The notes beneath the pieces were generated by a model. The model was not told the origin of the DNA, did not search any database, and saw nothing but the letters and a program-made list of their open reading frames with translations. Both the position numbers and the translations under genes were made by a program. A stretch of DNA of 9,748 nt from an uncultured Oscillibacter sp. (lineage in GTDB: Bacteria > Bacillota > Clostridia > Oscillospirales > Oscillospiraceae): the NCBI GenBank assembly GCA_902490355.1, contig CABUDN010000100.1, positions 1-9,748 on the forward strand, given 5' to 3'. Position 1 is the stretch's first letter. Each line of letters opens with the position of its first letter. Of the stretch, positions 4,979-9,748 are shown one piece after another.

Positions 4979-6436
4979 ATGGAATTTCTATCCAACAAAC
5001 CCCTGTATATCACAGACACCATCCTCCGGGACGCTCACCAGTCTCAGGCGGCCACCCGCATGACTCTGGAGGATATGCTCCCGGCCTGCGAGGTCCTGGA
5101 CTCCATCGGCTACTGGTCCCTGGAGTGCTGGGGCGGCGCCACCTTCGACGCGTGCATGCGCTTTTTGAACGAGGACCCCTGGGAGCGGCTGCGGGCACTG
5201 CGCAAGGCTCTGCCCCACACCAAGCTTCAGATGCTCTTCCGGGGACAGAATATCCTGGGCTACAAGCACTACGCCGACGACGTGGTGGATGCCTTCTGCC
5301 GTAAGTCCATTGAAAACGGCATCGACATCATCCGCATCTTCGACGCCCTCAACGACGTGCGCAACCTGGAGCAGGCCATCCGCTCCACCAAAAAGTACGG
5401 CGGCATGGTGGAAGCTGCCATGAGCTACACCATCTCCCCCATCCACGACGAGGCGTACTTTGTCAAGCTGGCCAAGGAGCTCGAGCAGATGGGTGCGGAC
5501 GTCATCTGCATCAAGGACATGGCCAATCTCCTGCTGCCGCTGGATGCCTATTCCCTCGTCAAGCGGCTCAAGGAAACCGTGTCCGTGCCCATTCACCTCC
5601 ACACCCACAACACCACCGGCACCGGCGACATGGTGCTGCTGATGGCGGCCTATGCCGGTGTGGACATTGTGGATACCGCCCTCTCCCCCATGGCCAACGG
5701 TACCTCCCAGCCCGCTACGGAGTCTCTGGTTGCCACGCTCCAGGGCTCCGTCCGGGACACTGGGCTGGACCTGAACAAGATGAGCGAGGCCGCCGCGCAC
5801 TTCCGCACCGTGGCCAAGCGCCTGGAACAGCAAGGCTCCCTGGACCCCAAGGTCCTTCATGTGGACACCAACACCCTGCTCTACCAGGTCCCCGGCGGTA
5901 TGCTCTCCAACCTCATCTCCCAGCTCAAGCAGGCTGGCAAGGAGGACCGGTACTATGACGTCCTGGCCGAGATTCCCCGGGTCCGGGCAGACTTCGGCTA
6001 TCCGCCCCTGGTGACTCCCTCCAGCCAGATCGTGGGCACCCAGGCGGTGATGAATATCATCACCGGCGAGCGCTACAAGACCTTCACCAAGGAGTCCAAG
6101 GCCATGCTCCGGGGTGAGTACGGCAAGCTCCCCGGCGAGGTCAACGAGGCTGTCCGGGCCAAGGCCGGCATCGCCCCGGAGGAGGTCATCACCTGCCGCC
6201 CGGCGGATCTGCTGGAACCGGAGCTGCCCAAGTACCGGGAGGAGTTCCGGGCCATCGCCCAGAGCGATGAGGATGTGCTCTCCCTGGCCCTGTTCCCCCA
6301 GGTGGCTCCCAAGTTCCTGGCATGGCGGGACGGTCCCCATGAGCCCGCGCCCCAGGCGGCGCCTCCGGCTCCGCCGCCCCAGCCTGCCGCGGCTCCCGAT
6401 GCTGTCCGGGAGCTGTATGTGGAGTTCAAGGGCTGA
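4979..6436 (+). CDS. oadA: Oxaloacetate decarboxylase alpha subunit (carboxyltransferase, no biotin domain)
   Basis: A 485-residue cytosolic carboxyltransferase of the pyruvate carboxylase/5S family, moving the carboxyl of oxaloacetate to biotin and leaving pyruvate. The TIM-barrel domain covers about residues 8-280. Metal and carbamate ligands match Klebsiella OadA at an offset of one: D18 in TDTILRDAHQS, K179 in CIKDMA, and H208/H210 in HLHTH. FRGQN and MANGTSQPATE are also family motifs. The conserved PYC/OadA C-terminal domain follows (about 290-455). Unlike Klebsiella OadA there is no biotin domain. The protein ends in a Pro/Ala tail (about 454-475) and the short end RELYVEFKG; biotin is on the separate carrier gene. 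The 5S type argues against a methylmalonyl-CoA or glutaconyl-CoA pump, whose alpha subunits are of a different family. AGGGAGG precedes the ATG, 12 bases after the beta stop. Confidence 0.95.
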   Translation: MEFLSNKPLYITDTILRDAHQSQAATRMTLEDMLPACEVLDSIGYWSLECWGGATFDACMRFLNEDPWERLRALRKALPHTKLQMLFRGQNILGYKHYADDVVDAFCRKSIENGIDIIRIFDALNDVRNLEQAIRSTKKYGGMVEAAMSYTISPIHDEAYFVKLAKELEQMGADVICIKDMANLLLPLDAYSLVKRLKETVSVPIHLHTHNTTGTGDMVLLMAAYAGVDIVDTALSPMANGTSQPATESLVATLQGSVRDTGLDLNKMSEAAAHFRTVAKRLEQQGSLDPKVLHVDTNTLLYQVPGGMLSNLISQLKQAGKEDRYYDVLAEIPRVRADFGYPPLVTPSSQIVGTQAVMNIITGERYKTFTKESKAMLRGEYGKLPGEVNEAVRAKAGIAPEEVITCRPADLLEPELPKYREEFRAIAQSDEDVLSLALFPQVAPKFLAWRDGPHEPAPQAAPPAPPPQPAAAPDAVRELYVEFKG

Positions 6437-6452
6437 TTCTTTGAATATGCAG

Positions 6453-6499
6453 CGGTGCGCCGCGTACCCAAAGGTACGCGGCGCACCGTTATTTCTTCT
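6453..6499 (+). terminator. Terminator of the decarboxylase operon
   Basis: A perfect 16-base stem, 6453-6468 with 6473-6488, loop CAAA, followed by TTATTTCTTCT. It lies 16 bases after the oadA stop. The converging PBP gene ends at 6514 on the other strand and may share the hairpin, but the minus-strand side lacks a good T tract. Confidence 0.9.
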
Positions 6500-6513
6500 C
6501 TTTTCAGAAAGGC

Positions 6514-7881
6514 TCAATAGCCGTTGACGATGACATCCAGCACCTTGCCGGCCACGGTACCGGCCACGGAGCTTCCGCCGCCGCCGTTTTCCACCAGTAC
6601 CACAAAGGCATAGGGTGCGTCTTCATTGCGCAGGAATCCGGTAAACCAGGCATGGGGCGTCTTGCCCTCCCCCACCTCGGCAGTGCCGGACTTGGCGCAG
6701 ATGTCCATATTGGGAAACCGTCCGGTACCATAGGTCTTCTGGACATTCTGGGCCATCATCTCCGCCAGAATCTCCGCCGTGTCGGAGGCGATGAGCTGAC
6801 TGGTCTTTCCGTTAAGCCGGGGCAGGGACGGCAACCCCAGGGGGCTGACCGTCTTCGCAATGAGATAGGGCTTTGCTGCCTTTCCGCCATTGGCGATGGC
6901 GCCCATATAGCACATCATGGCGCAGGGATTTACCTGATCCTGTCCCTGGCCCACACCGGCCCAGCCCAGCTGGCCGTCGGAAATTCCCTCCCAGGCAAAG
7001 GATCCCTTGGCCGTCGGCAGGCCGTCCACGGAGTAGCTGTCCGTCAGGCCGGCCTTGTCGGTGTACTGCTTCATGGTGGAAGCTCCCAGCTCCTGAGCCA
7101 GCTGGGCAAAAACCACGTTGCAGCTGTTGGCGAACGCATCCCCAATATTCTGCTGGCCGTGGGTACCGGAGCAGACGATGGTCTCGTCCCCGATCTGCAC
7201 GCTGCCCTCACAGGTCCAGGTCCGGCTGTCCAGGTCCGGAATCTTCTCCAGGGCCGCCGTCAGGGTGACCGTCTTGAAAATGGAGCCCGGCGTGAATGTG
7301 GACGAGAGGAACCGGTTCAGATAGGCTCCTTCATACCGGGGATTGGTTTCGATGTCCTCCGGTACATTCAGCGGGTCGTAACTGGGGGCGGAGACCATGC
7401 ACAAAATCTCGCCGGTTTTATAGTTGTATACCGCTACGGTGCCTGCATGGCCGTTCAGGGCCTCATAGGCTTCATAGTTGTACCGGGCGTCAATGGTGAG
7501 ATACAGTTCCCCGCCCTGTGCAGCGCCGAAGGCGCCATTGAGGAGGTTATAGCCAGTCAGTTTGTCAGCAAAGGCATTGAGGGCACCGGTACCGATATTT
7601 CCCTGCAAATCCCCCACCGCGTGGAGGGTTGCCTTGCGGACGGTGACATTATCGTAGTAGGTCCTCTGACCATTTTCCACGCCGGAGAGGACATCGCCGT
7701 CCCGATCCAGCACGGTGCCCACCGCCAGCTGTCCGCTGGTATTATAGAGGTGGCGGTTGAAGGGCGAGGAAACCCAGCTTCCGCCCCGAACCAAATAGCG
7801 CACCAAAAAGACGCTCAGTCCCAGGGCCAGCACCAGCGCCAGCACGCAGCAGAGAATGGCGCGTTGTTCAATCTTCTTCAT
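6514..7881 (-). CDS. Class B penicillin-binding protein (peptidoglycan transpeptidase)
   Basis: A 455-residue transpeptidase that cross-links peptidoglycan on the outer membrane face. One N-terminal anchor (about residues 8-30) is followed by a short non-catalytic part (about 40-125) with the class B box GTVLDRDGDVL (55-65). The transpeptidase domain (about 145-452) has all three active-site motifs: S200-I-F-K203 (nucleophile S200), S253-C-N255 and K397-S-G-T400. At 455 residues it is shorter than PBP2 or PBP3 and closest in layout to actinobacterial PbpA. Its start overlaps the end of the SEDS gene by 14 bases, with a strong AAGGAGG (7888-7894 complement) inside that gene, so translation should be coupled. 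Partnering with a SEDS polymerase is the rule for class B PBPs. Whether the pair serves elongation, division or sporulation cannot be told. Confidence 0.95.
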   Translation of the reverse strand: MKKIEQRAILCCVLALVLALGLSVFLVRYLVRGGSWVSSPFNRHLYNTSGQLAVGTVLDRDGDVLSGVENGQRTYYDNVTVRKATLHAVGDLQGNIGTGALNAFADKLTGYNLLNGAFGAAQGGELYLTIDARYNYEAYEALNGHAGTVAVYNYKTGEILCMVSAPSYDPLNVPEDIETNPRYEGAYLNRFLSSTFTPGSIFKTVTLTAALEKIPDLDSRTWTCEGSVQIGDETIVCSGTHGQQNIGDAFANSCNVVFAQLAQELGASTMKQYTDKAGLTDSYSVDGLPTAKGSFAWEGISDGQLGWAGVGQGQDQVNPCAMMCYMGAIANGGKAAKPYLIAKTVSPLGLPSLPRLNGKTSQLIASDTAEILAEMMAQNVQKTYGTGRFPNMDICAKSGTAEVGEGKTPHAWFTGFLRNEDAPYAFVVLVENGGGGSSVAGTVAGKVLDVIVNGY

Positions 7882-9685
7882 CCGCTGCCTCCTTGTCTGT
7901 AAACGGATCCTCCATGGGCTCGGCCCGCCGCCGCGCCTGCTCCGTCAATCGCCGCTGGGACGAGCGCCGGATGGCAAAGCTGGCATTTTCCCGGGTGTCG
8001 GTTGCCTTCAAATACGCCAGCAGTCCCCAGGCGGACATCATGGCCGAGCCGCCGTTGGAGACAAAGGGAAACGTCACGCCGGTCAGGGGCAGCAGGTCCA
8101 CGGAGCCGAACACATTCAGCGACGTCTGGAACACCAGCAGCGATCCTGCCGCACAGGCGGCGATGGTATAGAAGCTGGACCGTCCCACCCGGACCGCCCG
8201 GGCAGCGAAAAAGGCCAGCGCAATAATGCACACCACCGCCAGCACCGCAATAAGCAGTCCCCACTCCTCGCAGAGCATGCCGAACACCAGATCCGTGTCC
8301 GCCGCGGCGATCTTGTGGAGCCACCCGTTCCCGGCACCCATGCCCAGCAATCCGCCGGAGGCGGCGGCGGACATGGTGCGGGTCTGCTGATAGCCGGTGG
8401 TGGAGGCTGCCTCCCAGGCATGGCCCCAGGTGGCAAACCGGTCCAGAATGTAGGGCTTGAACTTGACAATAATACCCGCGCCGAACACCGCCGCGCCGCA
8501 GATCAGGGACAAGGTTGTCCAGTCGCCGGAGCGCAGATAGGCAATCACCAGGAAGGTGATAAAGAAAATCGCCGCCGTACCGAAGTCGCTCATCAGACCC
8601 AGCAGGCCGATGCACACGCCGGTCAGCACGATAAACAGCGTCAGGTTCCGCTTGCGGAACAGCCGCTCCAGTGTGGCGGACCCGGCAAAGATGTAGCAGA
8701 TCTTGGCGATCTCCGAGGGCTGAAAAGATAATCCGCCAATGGAAATCCAGTTCACCGCACCATATTTCGCCTGGCCCAGCACCAGCGTGATGCCCAGAAG
8801 GCCGATGGCTCCCGCAGCCATAAGCCAGCGGATTTTCTGCACCCGTTCCAGGTCCCGCAGAAACAGTCCCAGTACAATGAAGAGCACCAGGCCCAGCAAA
8901 ATTGCCAAAAACTGCTTAAAGAGGCTCCCCGGCGCGCTGGAGGCTGTGACCGACAGCGAGAGCGTGGAGAGAAAAAATGCGATGGTCTCCAGCTCGAAGC
9001 CCACGCAGTGTGTACACCGCAGGGCTGCGAAATACACCCACATCACCACAGTCAGTCCGAAAAACGCCATGGGAACCGCAGCAGTTGCCTCTGTGCCCAT
9101 GGCCACCAGCAGCTGCAGGCAGGCCAGCACCTGAAACACCGTCAGCCACAGAAACGACGGCCAGATGGCGGCCGGACGCTCCGCCCGGCGTTTTTCTTCC
9201 AGTTCCTCCCGTTCCGCCACGGTCTGCGGCAAAAACACCAGAGGCACACCGCCCAGCGTGATGGTGTCCCCCAGCTTCACCGGAGCCGATCCCTCCACCG
9301 GCCGGCCGTTGACCAGGGTGCCGCCCTTGGAGTCCAGATCGTATACCGTCCAGTCCTCATCCTCTCCGCGGCACAGCGCCGCATGCTGGCGGGAAATGCT
9401 GGGGTAGTTCAAATACACATCGGCGTTCTTGCTCCTGCCGATGATATTCTCCCAGTGGGTCAGAAGAATGGGGGTGCCGTTGGGCAGACTCAGCTGCCCC
9501 CAGGTCTCCGGAGTGTGGGGAATCCGCAGCAAAGACCGCACCGCCCGGAAGACGATCAAAATCGCCAACACCGGGAACACGAAGCGGATAAACGCCATAT
9601 ACCACTGCCCCGCCATGGGCCACCGCTCCAGCAGCAGACACACCGTATCCACCAGCGCCTGCGCCGGCGCTGTCAATATCTCCAT
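7868..9685 (-). CDS. FHA-SEDS fusion: FtsW/RodA-type glycan polymerase with N-terminal FHA domain
   Basis: A 605-residue membrane protein. Residues 28-55 form a first membrane span. Residues 63-153 are an FHA phosphothreonine-binding domain with GRSKNAD (83-89), SISRQHA (96-102) and LVNGRPV (124-130), including the R and S/H residues that contact phosphothreonine. A charged linker (155-172) leads to a SEDS domain (about 175-562) with about ten spans, containing WISIGGLSFQPSE (313-325), SDFGTA (366-371), TDLVFGMLCEEWG (464-476) and FPFVSNGGSAMMS (539-551). The tail (570-605) is basic, then acidic, and probably cytosolic. SEDS proteins polymerise lipid II into glycan strands with a class B PBP, encoded just downstream. 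ATG 9685 is forced by an in-frame TAA 15-17 bases upstream, yet has no clear ribosome site. RodA versus FtsW cannot be decided. The catalytic loop between SEDS spans (414-432) lacks the usual Asp-Pro pattern. Confidence 0.94.
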   Translation of the reverse strand: MEILTAPAQALVDTVCLLLERWPMAGQWYMAFIRFVFPVLAILIVFRAVRSLLRIPHTPETWGQLSLPNGTPILLTHWENIIGRSKNADVYLNYPSISRQHAALCRGEDEDWTVYDLDSKGGTLVNGRPVEGSAPVKLGDTITLGGVPLVFLPQTVAEREELEEKRRAERPAAIWPSFLWLTVFQVLACLQLLVAMGTEATAAVPMAFFGLTVVMWVYFAALRCTHCVGFELETIAFFLSTLSLSVTASSAPGSLFKQFLAILLGLVLFIVLGLFLRDLERVQKIRWLMAAGAIGLLGITLVLGQAKYGAVNWISIGGLSFQPSEIAKICYIFAGSATLERLFRKRNLTLFIVLTGVCIGLLGLMSDFGTAAIFFITFLVIAYLRSGDWTTLSLICGAAVFGAGIIVKFKPYILDRFATWGHAWEAASTTGYQQTRTMSAAASGGLLGMGAGNGWLHKIAAADTDLVFGMLCEEWGLLIAVLAVVCIIALAFFAARAVRVGRSSFYTIAACAAGSLLVFQTSLNVFGSVDLLPLTGVTFPFVSNGGSAMMSAWGLLAYLKATDTRENASFAIRRSSQRRLTEQARRRAEPMEDPFTDKEAADEED

Positions 9686-9748
9686 ATTGTTGATGAATGT
9701 TTACGTCGGCGCTTACTCCTTGACCGCTGGTGGCTTGAAGACCTATAT

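Noticed and set aside
3980..6517. Very long minus-strand frames (331 and 509 residues) opposite oadB and oadA
   Set aside because: They are antisense shadows of GC-rich codon use. Their products are low-complexity (rich in Gly, His, Asp and Gln), without start signals or domains, while the plus-strand proteins carry full catalytic motifs.
6652..8731. Plus-strand frames of 416 and 291 residues opposite the PBP and SEDS genes
   Set aside because: Same shadow effect; the minus-strand genes have all family motifs and a clear internal ribosome site.
9357..9748. Second open minus-strand frame entering from the right edge
   Set aside because: It overlaps the FHA coding region in another frame, has Gly/Ala/Val-rich unstructured content and no family motif; it is most likely a shadow.

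Overview
The window looks like chromosomal DNA from a GC-rich, low-oxygen Firmicute, most likely a gut Clostridium relative of the Oscillospirales type. This rests on the gene content: a sodium-pumping oxaloacetate decarboxylase with a free-standing biotin carrier, an FHA-SEDS fusion next to a class B PBP, SfsA and MntP, plus strong AGGAGG-type ribosome sites and consensus housekeeping promoters. The species cannot be fixed from this sequence alone.

Layout. (1) Bases 1-1500 are an accessory-looking stretch. It has the possible tail of an incoming gene and a possible 36-residue membrane peptide at the left edge. After that come two copies of a complete tRNA-Ala(GGC) transcription unit, each with a consensus promoter, a leader hairpin, the tRNA and an intrinsic terminator. 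They flank about 850 bp that contains one unrecognised, less GC-rich ORF. (2) Bases 1504-2883, minus strand: a two-gene operon, sfsA then mntP (manganese exporter), driven by an extended -10 promoter and closed by a long hairpin terminator. (3) Bases 2986-6490, plus strand: a four-gene operon encoding a Na+-translocating oxaloacetate decarboxylase, in the order gamma, biotin carrier, beta, alpha, closed by a 16-bp perfect hairpin. (4) Bases 6514-9685, minus strand: a translationally coupled pair for cell-wall synthesis, an FHA-domain/SEDS (FtsW/RodA) fusion followed by a class B penicillin-binding protein, overlapping by 14 bases. The last 63 bases contain no gene I can support.

How the genes work together. 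In the decarboxylase, the alpha subunit moves the carboxyl group from oxaloacetate to biotin on the carrier protein. The membrane beta subunit releases CO2 and exports Na+, and gamma anchors alpha to beta. In the wall pair, the SEDS protein polymerises glycan strands and the PBP cross-links them, while the FHA domain offers a phosphothreonine-reading control input. GCC is a frequent Ala codon in the genes here, which fits two copies of the GCC-reading tRNA.

No clearly new defence or mobile system is visible. The points most worth a second look are the duplicated tRNA cassette with its covarying leader hairpin, the orphan ORF between the copies, the FHA-SEDS fusion with an altered catalytic-loop region, and the alpha-subunit tail that carries a Pro/Ala linker but no biotin domain.
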